In this document: positions 1-8,474 of the stretch, in pieces
Numbering within the stretch: the stretch's first letter is position 1
How the letters are laid out: each line of letters opens with the position of its first letter
Source: Streptococcus mitis
GTDB taxonomy: Bacteria > Bacillota > Bacilli > Lactobacillales > Streptococcaceae
DNA: 64,000 nucleotides
Direction: 5' to 3'
Assembly: GCF_902159415.1 (NCBI RefSeq)
Contig: NZ_CABGJU010000001.1
Span: 806,001-870,000 of the forward strand
The notes under the pieces: generated by a model
Seen by the model: the letters and a program-made list of their open reading frames with translations, nothing else
Database searches by the model: none
Told to the model about the DNA's origin: nothing
Made by a program: the position numbers and the translations under genes

Positions 1-651
1 ATTCAAAACATCAATGGATTTTTCAAGGTGAAGCTCACGCAAGTTGCCATTATCGTCCTTACGGTCAAAGTCATAGACACGGTAGGTTGTATCACTAGAC
101 TGTTGCGTTTCAAGGATTAAGATACCTGATCCAATAGCGTGCATGGTCCCACTTGGTACATAGAAGAAATCTCCAGCCTTGACAGGTACTTTGGTCAACA
201 AGGCATCCCAGTTTTTATCTTCGATTTGTTGGCGAAGTTCTTCTTTAGACTTAGCATTGTGACCATAGATAATCTCTGAGCCTTCATCTGCTGCAATGAT
301 ATACCAACATTCTGTTTTACCGAGTTCGCCTTCATGCTCTAGTCCATAAGCATCATCTGGGTGAACTTGAACACTGAGCCAGTCATTGGCATCAAGAATT
401 TTGGTCAATAGTGGAAATACGGGCTCTGAACGATTGCCAAACAATTCACGGTGCTCCGCATACAAAGTAGCTAAGTCTGTTCCTTCATAACGACCATTGG
501 CTACCTTAGAAACACCATTTGGGTGAGCTGAGATGGCCCAGTATTCTCCGATTTTTTCACTCGGGATGTCGTAACCAAACTCATCACGAAGTTTAGTGCC
601 TCCCCAGATTTTTTCTTGCATTACAGAATTTAAAAATAACGGTTCTGACAT
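1..651 (-). CDS. manA: Mannose-6-phosphate isomerase, class I (partial, C-terminus off window)
   Basis: Interconverts mannose 6-phosphate and fructose 6-phosphate in the cytoplasm, linking mannose use and mannose-donor synthesis to glycolysis. The reading frame runs unbroken from ATG at 651 to the window edge (217 codons; the family is usually about 315), so the C-terminal third is missing only because of the cut. Visible family features include MQEKIWGGTKLRD near the start, the metal-binding stretch VQVHPDD and the segment SGTMHAIGSG. The start is set by AGGAG seven bases upstream. It is preceded by its own extended -10 and by the terminator of the upstream gene, so it is probably transcribed alone or leads a unit continuing out of the window. 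Confidence 0.93.
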   Translation of the reverse strand, partial: MSEPLFLNSVMQEKIWGGTKLRDEFGYDIPSEKIGEYWAISAHPNGVSKVANGRYEGTDLATLYAEHRELFGNRSEPVFPLLTKILDANDWLSVQVHPDDAYGLEHEGELGKTECWYIIAADEGSEIIYGHNAKSKEELRQQIEDKNWDALLTKVPVKAGDFFYVPSGTMHAIGSGILILETQQSSDTTYRVYDFDRKDDNGNLRELHLEKSIDVLN

Positions 652-681
652 CTTGATCTCCTGTCTGATTTTTCTCCCTTC

Positions 682-690
682 ATTATAGCA
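682..690 (-). promoter_or_regulatory. Extended -10 promoter of manA
   Basis: The minus strand reads TGC-TATAAT here, an extended -10, about 30 bases before the manA ATG. No good -35 is visible at 16-18 bases, which is common for extended -10 promoters. Confidence 0.6.
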
Positions 691-719
691 AAAAAAGAGT
701 TCCAGTTGAACTCTTTTTC
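691..719 (-). terminator. Intrinsic terminator after the DUF3592-like gene
   Basis: Inverted repeat (AAAGAGTTC / GAACTCTTT, short loop) followed on the minus strand by a T run. It separates the 802..1380 gene from manA and abuts the manA promoter. Confidence 0.75.
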
Positions 720-801
720 ATATCTTATAAAGTAGGGAGAAGATTTTATAAAAATAGTAACGATATGGTTTTCATACTTTCGAAAAATCTACCAGAAACT
801 A

Positions 802-1380
802 TTAGTTCACAAGATTTGGAAGAATAAACACCGTAAAGAAAGCTAGAGCAACCATCAGAAAAACAAGGAAATAAGCTAAACATTTAGTCAACCATGCATA
901 ACGACCTGGTTTTAAAGGTCTTTCTACATAGGAATGTTTTGGTTTTTTAGGATCATAATAAACAGTTACCTTTCCTCCAATTGGAAATCGTTCCATTAAA
1001 GGTGATTTTGTTAAGGAGATGAAACTGTTCCTATAAATCTTGTATCTTAAAACCTGAGGAATTTCCCCATCTTCAAAATTGTCCATTTTGACATCAGATA
1101 CGATTGAACCTAAGGGAGTACTGATTGTATTTGAAATAGCAGATCGAAATTTTGGCCCGACGACCTTATATCGGTTCCCATCAACAGTGTATTCAGCCAC
1201 TGGAAGGCTAATTCCGTTATAAAGAGCATAGGAATATCGGATAATAACTCCTTCCGTTTTTTCGGTGCATCTCTTGGCATTTCTATAATTACTTAAGATA
1301 AAATAGTCAAACATAAAATAGGTAAAGACAGCAAAGCCTAAATCCATTAAACCAAATAATAAAAAGAAACTTGTTGGCAT
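802..1380 (-). CDS. DUF3592-like two-helix membrane protein
   Basis: Function unknown. The protein (192 residues from the chosen start) has one hydrophobic segment close to the N-terminus (about residues 4-25), a central beta-rich part containing AEYTVDGNRYKVVG and GGKVTVYYDPKKP, and a second membrane segment near the C-terminus (about 165-188). The VxVYYDPxxP pattern between two helices is typical of DUF3592 proteins. An in-frame TTG lies five codons upstream, but the ATG at 1380 is chosen because AAGGAGG sits at ideal spacing before it and would otherwise be inside the gene. It lies between two terminators, so it is probably monocistronic. Confidence 0.7.
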   Translation of the reverse strand: MPTSFFLLFGLMDLGFAVFTYFMFDYFILSNYRNAKRCTEKTEGVIIRYSYALYNGISLPVAEYTVDGNRYKVVGPKFRSAISNTISTPLGSIVSDVKMDNFEDGEIPQVLRYKIYRNSFISLTKSPLMERFPIGGKVTVYYDPKKPKHSYVERPLKPGRYAWLTKCLAYFLVFLMVALAFFTVFILPNLVN

Positions 1381-1435
1381 ATTTTCCTCCTTCAAATATC
1401 CTAATAAATCTATTTTAACAGAAAAGACATAAAAG

Positions 1436-1461
1436 AAAAGACCGGATTACTCCGATCTTTT
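1436..1461 (-). terminator. Terminator after the VOC gene
   Basis: Eleven-base stem with a five-base loop and flanking A/T runs. On the minus strand one pair is a G-U wobble, while on the plus strand the same position is a C-A mismatch. The hairpin is therefore only intact in minus-strand RNA. It is nearly identical to the hairpin at 1890..1915. Confidence 0.75.
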
Positions 1462-1526
1462 AATAGTTTATGTTCTCAATTTCTGTTTTAAAAATAGCTA
1501 AGGTTAACTTCAAATGACTAAGCATC

Positions 1527-1874
1527 CTATTTCATACGATAAAAATCAATCACTAGACCAGCAGGGCCTTTAACTAATAAGGACTCTGTTCCCCAATCCG
1601 TTTCACAAGGACCGTGTAAAATCTCGACACCAATCTCTTTTAACCGCTTTTGGTTCTGGTCGACATCCTCAACCTCAATGTGTAGAATGATTCCTGACTG
1701 AAAATTTTCCAAAGGAATCAAATGATTTTGGGATAACATAAGACAGTGACTGCCAATCGTAAACTGAGCAAAACTGTTATCAACATAGTCCGCCTTTTTA
1801 TCCAAGATACTCTCTAATTCAGCACAGACCTGGGGAACTTCTGACACGATAATATCTAATTGATTTAAATTCAT
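1527..1874 (-). CDS. VOC (glyoxalase/bleomycin-resistance fold) family protein
   Basis: A 115-residue single-domain vicinal-oxygen-chelate protein. It carries the paired beta-alpha-beta pattern of the family (N-terminal MNLNQLDIIV strand, central LHIEVEDVD strand, C-terminal LVKGPAGLVIDFYRM). The substrate cannot be told. His-46 (SHCLM), His-64 (ILHIEVED) and the acidic residue in VIDFY are candidate metal ligands, but I cannot confirm a full metal site. The start is supported by GGAGGA ten bases upstream. It sits between two near-identical terminators, downstream of spxB, and no obvious promoter is visible, so it may depend on read-through from spxB. Confidence 0.75.
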   Translation of the reverse strand: MNLNQLDIIVSEVPQVCAELESILDKKADYVDNSFAQFTIGSHCLMLSQNHLIPLENFQSGIILHIEVEDVDQNQKRLKEIGVEILHGPCETDWGTESLLVKGPAGLVIDFYRMK

Positions 1875-1889
1875 TTACTGTCCTCCACA

Positions 1890-1915
1890 AAAAGACCGGA
1901 TTGCTCCGATCTTTT
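1890..1915 (-). terminator. Terminator after spxB
   Basis: Same hairpin as 1436..1461 with one loop base changed, again fully paired only in minus-strand RNA because of a G-U pair. It lies 68 bases past the spxB stop. Confidence 0.7.
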
Positions 1916-1983
1916 AAGTTTCTCTCTAAGAAAATCAATGCATAAAATCTACAATGTTTACTTTTGATTTTCGATGAGAGGAA

Positions 1984-3759
1984 TTATTTGATTGCGCGTG
2001 ATTGCAACCCTTCTTCTTCCAAGAAGAGGCGGAATGGTACAAGCTCTTCAGCTTCGTATTTTTCCTTGAAGGCTTTGATTGCTTCTTCTGAGTGTTGTTT
2101 TGGATCCAACTCAAGTACTTCTACTGGAAGTGGACGGTGTTGAGTGATGCGAGCATCAATGACAACTGTTTTACCTTCTTTGTTGAGTTTCACAGCTTCT
2201 GCAACAACTGAATCGATATCTTCGATACGGTTAACTGTAAATCCAACAGCTCCTTGAGCTTCAGCAATTTTAGCGTAGTCAGCGTTTGTAAAGTCTACAC
2301 CAAACAAGTGTTTGTTTGTGTCTTCGTATTTGTTCTTGATGAAGGCATATTCATCATTTGAGAAGACAACGTTGATTACTGGAAGGTTATATTGAACGTT
2401 AGTAATCACGTCTGGGTAGCACATGTTGAAGGCTCCGTCACCCATGATGTTCCATACTTGGCGATCTGGATTGTCTTTCTTAGCAGCAATACCACCAGGA
2501 AGGGCGATTCCCATTGTCGCAAAGAGTGGAGATGTACGCCACATGTTCTTAGGTGTCATGTGAAGGTGACGAGTTGATGTTTGAGTAGAGTTACCGACAT
2601 CGATTGAGTAGATTGCATCTTCATCAGCGTATTTGTTGATAGCGTTGTATACTTGGTACAATTGAAGCGCACCCTCAGTTTTACCTTCGAGTTTATTCAT
2701 GTAATCGCGCCAGTTTTGGTTGTTCTTCACGTTTGCACGCCACCATGGAGTAGACTCAACTGGGTTTACTTTATCAAGGATAGCTTTAGCTGCTTGACCT
2801 GCATCACCAAGGATTGAAGCGTCAAGGGCGTGACGTTTACCAAGTTTGTAAGGGTCAATATCAACTTGGATGAATTTTTCAGTGTTCTTGAATGCTTCGT
2901 AAACTTCAGCAAATGGGAAGTTTGAACCAAGGAAAAGAACTGTGTCTGCTTCAAAGACCACTTCGTTGGCTGGTTTCCAACCAACACGGTAAGCAGAACC
3001 GGTCAAACCTTCATAGTTCCATTCGAAAGCTTCAAAGTTTTTACCAGTTGTGATGATTGGTGCTTTGATTTTACGTGACAATTCAGTGATCACTTCACCA
3101 GCTTTCACACCACCGTAACCAGCATAGATCACTGGACGTTCAGCGTTGTTCAAGATTTCAACCGCTTTATCGATTTCAACTTCGTTCAAAGCAGGAGCGA
3201 TGAATGAACGCTCGTATGAACCTGAACCGTAGTATGAGTTTTCGTCGATTTCTTGGAAACCAAAGTTTACTGGAATTTCAACTACAGCTGGACCTTTTTT
3301 AGAAACGGCAGCACGGCAAGCTTCATCAATCACTTTTGGCAATTGCTCTGCGTAAGCTACACGTTTGTTGTAAACAGCGATACCGTTGTACATTGGGTTT
3401 TGGTTAAGCTCTTGGAAGGCATCCATGTTCAATTCGTTAACTGGACGTGATCCAAGAATAGCAAGGAATGGAGTGTTATCCATCGCTGCATCGTAAACAC
3501 CGTTGATCAAGTGAGTTGCACCAGGTCCACCTGAACCAACTGCAACACCGATAGAGCCGCCAAATTTAGCCTGCATAACCGCTGCAAGAGCACCTGTTTC
3601 TTCGTGGCGAACTTGCAAGAAACGGATATCTTTGTCTTCAGCCAAAGCGTCCATCAATGAGCTGAGTGTTCCTGATGGGATACCGTAGATAGTGTCTACG
3701 CCCCATGTTTTCAATACGTTTAGCATTGCTGCAGATGCAGTAATTTTCCCTTGAGTCAT
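1984..3759 (-). CDS. spxB: Pyruvate oxidase (H2O2-producing)
   Basis: Oxidises pyruvate with oxygen and phosphate to acetyl phosphate, CO2 and hydrogen peroxide, using thiamine diphosphate and FAD. It is the main peroxide source of Mitis-group streptococci. The 591-residue protein has the three-domain POX/ALS layout: an N-terminal ThDP pyrimidine-binding part with the catalytic Glu in [10 protein letters not shown], a central FAD domain, and a C-terminal ThDP-pyrophosphate motif beginning [11 protein letters not shown]. Length is that of the family. AAGGAG lies before the ATG. The promoter and cre-like sites upstream suggest carbon-source control. The frame is intact, unlike the second peroxide producer lctO at 7200..8336. 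Confidence 0.97.
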   Translation of the reverse strand: MTQGKITASAAMLNVLKTWGVDTIYGIPSGTLSSLMDALAEDKDIRFLQVRHEETGALAAVMQAKFGGSIGVAVGSGGPGATHLINGVYDAAMDNTPFLAILGSRPVNELNMDAFQELNQNPMYNGIAVYNKRVAYAEQLPKVIDEACRAAVSKKGPAVVEIPVNFGFQEIDENSYYGSGSYERSFIAPALNEVEIDKAVEILNNAERPVIYAGYGGVKAGEVITELSRKIKAPIITTGKNFEAFEWNYEGLTGSAYRVGWKPANEVVFEADTVLFLGSNFPFAEVYEAFKNTEKFIQVDIDPYKLGKRHALDASILGDAGQAAKAILDKVNPVESTPWWRANVKNNQNWRDYMNKLEGKTEGALQLYQVYNAINKYADEDAIYSIDVGNSTQTSTRHLHMTPKNMWRTSPLFATMGIALPGGIAAKKDNPDRQVWNIMGDGAFNMCYPDVITNVQYNLPVINVVFSNDEYAFIKNKYEDTNKHLFGVDFTNADYAKIAEAQGAVGFTVNRIEDIDSVVAEAVKLNKEGKTVVIDARITQHRPLPVEVLELDPKQHSEEAIKAFKEKYEAEELVPFRLFLEEEGLQSRAIK

Positions 3760-3809
3760 AATGATAACTCTCCTTCAAAATAATTTCATATATTTACAAA
3801 AAACGCTTT

Positions 3810-3838
3810 TATATAGTAATTGAAAACGATTATGTAAA
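3810..3838 (-). promoter_or_regulatory. spxB promoter with an internal cre-like box
   Basis: On the minus strand TTTACA (3833..3838) and TATATA (3810..3815) are separated by exactly 17 bases. A cre-like sequence TTGAAAACGATTATG on the plus strand (3820..3834) fills the spacer. It matches the CcpA consensus core (TGNAANCG) but not the distal half. Binding here would compete directly with RNA polymerase. Confidence 0.55.
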
Positions 3839-3919
3839 TTTACAATCCTAATTTATCACATTTGATTTTAGATTTCTAAGTATATGCTCAGAATACTCCA
3901 TTCTCTATTACAGTACAGT

Positions 3920-3934
3920 TTGAAAGCGTTTTGA
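3920..3934. promoter_or_regulatory. Distal cre-like site upstream of spxB
   Basis: TTGAAAGCGTTTTGA is a near-palindrome matching the CcpA cre consensus at all but one defined position. It lies about 80 bases upstream of the spxB -35 and just outside the copA terminator, so spxB is its only plausible target. Confidence 0.55.
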
Positions 3935-3953
3935 AAATCTGTTTTAGAATAGC

Positions 3954-3980
3954 AAAAAAAGCGGTTAAGACCGCCTTTTT
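3954..3980 (-). terminator. Terminator of the cop operon
   Basis: AAGGCGGTC...AACCGCTT-type stem followed on the minus strand by a run of seven T. It overlaps the copA stop codon and ends the copY-cupA-copA transcript. Confidence 0.85.
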
Positions 3981-6201
3981 AATCGACTTTAGTAAAATTA
4001 AGCATGAGAGAGCTGATTAGAACAGAGACTGAACTAAAGGCCATGGCTAAGCCTGCAAGTTCTGGATTGAGCACTAAACCAAGTCCTGAAAAGATTCCTG
4101 CTGCAATCGGAATACCAATGAGGTTATAGATAGAAGCCCAGAAAAGATTGAGTAGAATACGATTAAAGGTCTTCTTACTCATATCAAAAGCACGTGCCAA
4201 TCCTAGTAAATTGTTGCTTGTAAGGACAAGATCTGCTGATTCGATAGCAATATCTGTACCAGAGCCCATGGCAATTCCGACATCGGCTACACTGAGGGCC
4301 GGTGCATCATTGATACCATCTCCAACAAAGGCCAATTTGCCATTCTTTTGAAGCTTGTGAATTTCATGTGCCTTTTCCTCTGGCAAGACATTTGCAATCA
4401 CTTCTTCTATCCCAATTTGCTCTGCAATCGCATGGGCTACTCCAGCATTATCTCCAGTAAGCATGACCGTTCTAAGGCCACGTTTTTTCAATTTGGCAAT
4501 AGCTTCTCGAGAATTTTCCTTAGGGACATCCTGCAAGGCAATTAAGCCTTTTAACTGACCATCCACGGATAGGAAGACAACTGTTTTTGCTTCTTTCTCA
4601 AGCAATTCAAATCGTTTTTGATAATCATGTGGAATAGCAAGATCATCTAAGAGTTTGGCATTCCCAAGCAAGACTTGTTTACTATTAATAATCCCAGTCA
4701 CACCTTTTCCATGCAAGGCTTGGAAGTTTTCCACTGGGTAAAGGCTAATTCCTAGTTCAGATGCACGATTAACAATAGCTTGAGCTAGCGGGTGTTGAGA
4801 TACATCTTCCAGTGAAGCAGCCAAACTTAGCACTTCTCTTTCATCACCAATAACATCTGTCACTACTGGCTTCCCTTCGGTCAAGGTTCCTGTCTTATCA
4901 AAAACAACCGTTTGGACTTTTTGGATTTCCTGTAAAACTGTACCATTTTTGAGAAGAATCCCCATCTTGGCACTTCGTCCTGTTCCAACCATGAGTGCTG
5001 TCGGTGTCGCGAGTCCTAGTGCACAAGGACAGGCAATTATCAAAACAGCAACTCCGTAGAGAAGTGAAGTCACAAAGCTTTCTCCAAGGAAAACAAACCA
5101 GATCCAAAAAGTAAGAAGTCCTAGAATGACAACTGCTGGTACGAAAATCCCAGAAATCTTGTCTGTCAAATCTTGAATAGGAGCACGACTCGTTTGAGCT
5201 TTCTTCACAAAGTCCACAATTTGAGCCAACATAGTTTCAGAACCCACTTTTTCAGCTCTAAAGATGATTGTACCACTATTATTGATGGTTGAACCAATGA
5301 CAGTATCACCGGCAGACTTGTCTACTGGAATACTTTCCCCAGTCACCATTGACTCATCAATACTCGTTTCACCTTCTAAGACAATACCATCAACGGCAAT
5401 TTTTTCACCTGGTCGAACACGGATTAAATCGCCAACCTTGACCTGTTCTAGAGGGATTTGTACATAAGCACCATCTCTCAACACCTCTGCTGTTTTAGCT
5501 TGTAAGTCTAATAATTTTTCGACTGCTTGCGAAGCGTTTTTGCGCATGCGTTCTTCAAATACTGCACCTAAAAGAACGAAGAAGAGGATGAATCCCGCAC
5601 TTTCAAAATAAACTGGTAAGCCCGCAAAGAGAGCAAATAGACTATAGACGTAGGCTACCAAGGTTCCTAGAGCTACCAAGGTATCCATGTTAGCATTATG
5701 TTTTTTAAAGCTAGCCCATGCGCTTTTAATATAAGGAAGTCCAGCTACCAGCATAATAGGTGTCGTAGCTAAGAAGGTTCCCCAGTGCATGACTGGGTGA
5801 CTAATACTGCCAGTCAGCATACCAAGCATGAGGAGGACTAATGGTAGGGTAAAAATGCTGGTAATCCAAAAACGTTGTAAAAGGCTTAGAGATTTTTTAG
5901 TTTTTTCAACAACGGTATAGGTTCCCTTTTGCATCTTCATACCACAAGAAAACTCGTGCTCACCCAATTCTTGAGGAGTAAAGCGAATGACTTTTTCCTC
6001 GTCTTGAGCGATTGGTTCTAGGATTCCTTCTTCTTCGAAGAGAATTTCTTTATAACAGTTTGATGGTGTCACACGGTGAAAAGTAATTTCAGCAGGAATT
6101 CCTTTTTGTAGTTGAATATGGGCTGGATGATAGCCTTTTTCTGCCGTGATACGGATTTTTTGCACACCATTTTCAAGACTTGCTTTTACAATTTCAGTCA
6201 T
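3979..6201 (-). CDS. copA: Copper-exporting P1B-type ATPase with N-terminal cupredoxin-like domain
   Basis: Pumps Cu(I) out of the cell using ATP. The first about 95 of 740 residues form a cupredoxin-like copper-binding domain (Cys in NCYKEILF, CGMKM with Cys/Met ligands) instead of the usual HMA domain, and it resembles CupA next door. Membrane segments start near residue 110. The transport motif CPC is at residues 391-393, the phosphorylated Asp in DKTGT at 435, and the nucleotide-domain HPLAQ and hinge GDGINDAPAL follow. GGAGAAAGAT precedes the ATG. It starts nine bases after the cupA stop, as the last gene of the operon. Transcription should be de-repressed by copper through CopY. Confidence 0.96.
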   Translation of the reverse strand: MTEIVKASLENGVQKIRITAEKGYHPAHIQLQKGIPAEITFHRVTPSNCYKEILFEEEGILEPIAQDEEKVIRFTPQELGEHEFSCGMKMQKGTYTVVEKTKKSLSLLQRFWITSIFTLPLVLLMLGMLTGSISHPVMHWGTFLATTPIMLVAGLPYIKSAWASFKKHNANMDTLVALGTLVAYVYSLFALFAGLPVYFESAGFILFFVLLGAVFEERMRKNASQAVEKLLDLQAKTAEVLRDGAYVQIPLEQVKVGDLIRVRPGEKIAVDGIVLEGETSIDESMVTGESIPVDKSAGDTVIGSTINNSGTIIFRAEKVGSETMLAQIVDFVKKAQTSRAPIQDLTDKISGIFVPAVVILGLLTFWIWFVFLGESFVTSLLYGVAVLIIACPCALGLATPTALMVGTGRSAKMGILLKNGTVLQEIQKVQTVVFDKTGTLTEGKPVVTDVIGDEREVLSLAASLEDVSQHPLAQAIVNRASELGISLYPVENFQALHGKGVTGIINSKQVLLGNAKLLDDLAIPHDYQKRFELLEKEAKTVVFLSVDGQLKGLIALQDVPKENSREAIAKLKKRGLRTVMLTGDNAGVAHAIAEQIGIEEVIANVLPEEKAHEIHKLQKNGKLAFVGDGINDAPALSVADVGIAMGSGTDIAIESADLVLTSNNLLGLARAFDMSKKTFNRILLNLFWASIYNLIGIPIAAGIFSGLGLVLNPELAGLAMAFSSVSVLISSLMLNFTKVD

Positions 6202-6210
6202 ATCTTTCTC

Positions 6211-6582
6211 CTATTCCACAATCATCTTACCGTGCATCATATTCATGCCACAAGAGAAACCATACTCACCTGCTTCTTCAGGAGTGATTTCAACCACATA
6301 TTGGTCTCCCATAGGCAGATCAGCATGCACTCCAAAGTCTGGAAAAACAATTTGATCCAAGCAAGGTGACGGATCTTTTCGATCGAAAATAATGCGAGCA
6401 GGTTGCGATTTTTTAAGGATAATGGTTTCTGGAGTATATCCTCCCATGACCTCCACTCGAATCTCCTGATAGCCATTTTTTTGCTGAGCTTTCTTAGCAT
6501 CTTCTTGCGGTTTTTTGAAAAACCAAAAGAGGATAAAAGCAATCATTCCTAAAACAACAATAGATACAAATAGTTTTAACAT
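6211..6582 (-). CDS. cupA: Membrane-anchored cupredoxin copper chaperone
   Basis: Known in pneumococcus as the Cu(I) chaperone that binds copper at the outer membrane face and hands it to the N-terminal domain of CopA. The 123-residue product has one N-terminal membrane anchor (about residues 3-22, VSIVVLGMIAFILFWFF), a charged linker, then a cupredoxin-like domain ending in CGMNMMHGKM with Cys/Met copper ligands. A second Cys is in DPSPCLDQ. The start is supported by AAAGGAG before the ATG. It is ten bases downstream of copY and nine upstream of copA. The paralogous N-terminal domain of CopA suggests the pair arose by duplication of one binding module. Confidence 0.93.
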   Translation of the reverse strand: MLKLFVSIVVLGMIAFILFWFFKKPQEDAKKAQQKNGYQEIRVEVMGGYTPETIILKKSQPARIIFDRKDPSPCLDQIVFPDFGVHADLPMGDQYVVEITPEEAGEYGFSCGMNMMHGKMIVE

Positions 6583-6592
6583 CGCGTCTCCT

Positions 6593-6988
6593 TTACATAC
6601 AATTACATCTTACTTCTGCCACAGCACTCGCTTTTTTCTTTGAAATCACTTCTTCCAAGCCTTCCAAATCAGCAAGGGTAAAATCACATTCTTTAATCAA
6701 ATCGGCAAGTAACTGCTTCATCCTGCGGGAACAAAGCTTGTCTTTGATATCCTGAACCATTAAACCTCTACTGTCGTCTAGAGTTAAAAGGGCCGAATAG
6801 ACAAAGGACTTGCCCTGCTTTTCCCGAGTCAAACATTCTTTCTCAACCAGACGGGCCAAGAGTGTCTGAATCGTGGACTTAGACCAGCTAAACCTTTTCT
6901 CTAATACTTTTATGAGATCAGTACTAGTCTGCTCCCCCTGCATCCAGATAATCTTCATGACCTGCCATTCTGCATCCGAAATCTGCAT
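6593..6988 (-). CDS. copY: Copper-responsive transcriptional repressor, BlaI/MecI/CopY family
   Basis: Winged-helix repressor of the copper operon. Copper displaces zinc and releases the protein from DNA. The 131-residue protein has the BlaI-type DNA-binding domain at residues 1-70 (ISDAEWQVMKIIW, then SKSTIQTLLARLVEK as recognition region) and a C-terminal dimerisation part ending in the metal-binding CxC (RCNCM). Only one CxC is present at the tail, with further Cys at 52, 86 and 100. A TTG five codons upstream is in frame, but ATG at 6988 is chosen because GGAGG lies at good spacing before it. It is the first gene of the operon and so autoregulated through the two operators just upstream. 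Confidence 0.92.
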   Translation of the reverse strand: MQISDAEWQVMKIIWMQGEQTSTDLIKVLEKRFSWSKSTIQTLLARLVEKECLTREKQGKSFVYSALLTLDDSRGLMVQDIKDKLCSRRMKQLLADLIKECDFTLADLEGLEEVISKKKASAVAEVRCNCM

Positions 6989-7007
6989 TCTTATCTCCTC
7001 CAAAATC

Positions 7008-7053
7008 TACATTTGTCAATTATAAGTATACTCTCAAAATCTACATTTGTCAA
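7008..7053 (-). promoter_or_regulatory. cop promoter with two tandem CopY operators
   Basis: The minus strand has TTGACA (7048..7053), a 17-base spacer and TATACT (7025..7030). GACAAATGTA, which fits the pneumococcal cop-box pattern KACANNYGTA, occurs at 7042..7051 overlapping the -35 and again at 7008..7017 just past the -10. The two boxes lie inside a 34-base direct repeat, so one repressor site blocks -35 recognition and the other the start of transcription. Confidence 0.85.
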
Positions 7054-7165
7054 TTATATTTCCTAAAAATTTTAAAATAGTTTAAAATGTATTAAAATTT
7101 TTTCTTATATACTCGCTAAGTTCACTTTTTAAACTCTCTTTCATGTTTACAAAGACAGTACTCAA

Positions 7166-7190
7166 AAACCTCCACTTGAAGTGGAGGTTT
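7166..7190 (-). terminator. Terminator after lctO
   Basis: Eleven-base perfect stem (AAACCTCCACT / AGTGGAGGTTT) with a tight loop and a T run on the minus strand, ten bases beyond the lctO stop. Confidence 0.85.
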
Positions 7191-7199
7191 GTTTTACTA

Positions 7200-8336
7200 C
7201 TAATACAATTTTAAATCATGTGAATCAGCCGGGAAACTTGGATCATATGGATTGTGACGAAGCTTGAATCGTTTCACATCTTCAATTGTCTGTGTTCCAG
7301 ATAACTGCATAACTGTCTTCAATTCATCATTCAAATGTTCAAAGACTTGGCGTACACCAACACTACCACCAAGGGCTAAACCATAAATAACAGGTCGTCC
7401 AATGGCTACCAAGTCAGCTCCTGAAGCCAAGGCTTTAAAGACGTGTTGACCACGACGAACACCAGAGTCAAAAACGATTGGCACACGTTTATTTACTGCT
7501 TCAGCCACTTCTTGTAGCGAGTCAAAAGCAGCAGGTCCACCATCAATTTGTCGACCACCGTGGTTGGTTACCCAAATACCTGAAGCCCCTGCATCCAATG
7601 AGCGTTCAACGTCTTCACGGCATTGTGGACCTTTGACATAAACAGGAAGTCCTGAGTATTCTGCGATAAACTCTACATCTCGTGGAGATAGGCGTTGTTT
7701 GGCTGATTTATAGACATAATCCATTGACTTACCAGCACCTTGAGGTAGGTATTCTTCTACGATAGGCATGCCAACTGGGAACACAAAACCGTTTCGTTTA
7801 TCTACCTCACGGTTACCTCCTACTGTCGCATCGGCAGTCAAGACAATAGCCTTATAGCCTTCTGCCTTGACGCGATCCATGATGTGACGGTTAATGCCAT
7901 CATCTTTACTAAAGTAGAATTGGAACTAATGAGGTGTTCCTTGAAGGGCTTGAGAAATTTCAGGTAGGTCAACTGTTGAGTAGGAGCTAGTTGTATAGAG
8001 TGAACCGAACTCGTGTACTCCACGCGCAGTCGCAACTTCTCCTTGCTCATTAGCTAGTTTATGGGCGGCAACAGGTGCCATAATGATTGGTGAAGATAGT
8101 TTTTCACCATCAAATTCAATCTCTGTGCTTGGATTTTCCACATCACATAGGGTCCGAGGAACAATGAGTTTGTGGTTAAAAGCTCGAATATTCTCTCTCA
8201 AAGTAAAAGTGTCCTCTGCACCACTTGCAATATACCCAAAAGAAGCTTTGGGAATAACTTGTTGGGCCATAGGCTCCAAATCATAGGTATTTATAAAATC
8301 TACAGGTCCTTCTGCATTGCTTGTTTTATATGACAT
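7200..8336 (-). pseudogene. lctO: L-lactate oxidase, interrupted by one in-frame amber codon
   Basis: FMN enzyme that oxidises L-lactate to pyruvate with release of H2O2. The full frame would be 378 residues, the normal family length. Codon 137 is TAG (plus 7926..7928) where TGG (Trp) is expected in the sequence TPH-W-FQFY. The 15 codons to the next Met and everything after stay in the same frame, so this is a single G-to-A change, not a frameshift. Downstream catalytic elements are intact (Tyr in FQFY, NHGGRQIDG with catalytic His/Arg, GVRRGQHVFKALASGA). The ATG at 8336 has GGAGG at good spacing. No ribosome site precedes the internal ATG at 7880, so re-initiation is unlikely. Promoter, cre-like site and terminator remain intact, which suggests a recent lesion. 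Confidence 0.9.
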
Positions 8337-8354
8337 CAATAGTCCTCCTTAAAC

Positions 8355-8366
8355 GTAAACGTTTAC
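8355..8366. promoter_or_regulatory. cre-like palindrome in the lctO leader
   Basis: GTAAACGTTTAC is a perfect 12-base palindrome matching the CcpA cre core. It lies between the predicted -10 (8383..8388) and the lctO start, where it could act as a roadblock. Confidence 0.6.
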
Positions 8367-8382
8367 TTTTGTTTACTAGAAT

Positions 8383-8411
8383 AGTTTAAAACTTTTTCAT
8401 GATGTTTTCAA
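8383..8411 (-). promoter_or_regulatory. Probable lctO promoter
   Basis: TTGAAA (8406..8411) and TAAACT (8383..8388) on the minus strand with a 17-base spacer. The match is moderate, but the placement fits the gene and the cre-like site. Confidence 0.4.
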
Positions 8412-8474
8412 AAAATTTGTCTGTACTTTTCATCATAAAGGTAAACAGAGGCTATGGTTATAAACCTTCCATTA

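Noticed and set aside
6112-6369. Plus-strand ORFs across the cupA-copA junction
   Set aside because: They overlap two well-supported genes on the other strand and show no start signals or recognisable domains.
7881-7925. Two separate lactate-oxidase genes
   Set aside because: Both parts and the 15 codons between are in the same frame. The second part has no ribosome site, so one interrupted gene explains it.
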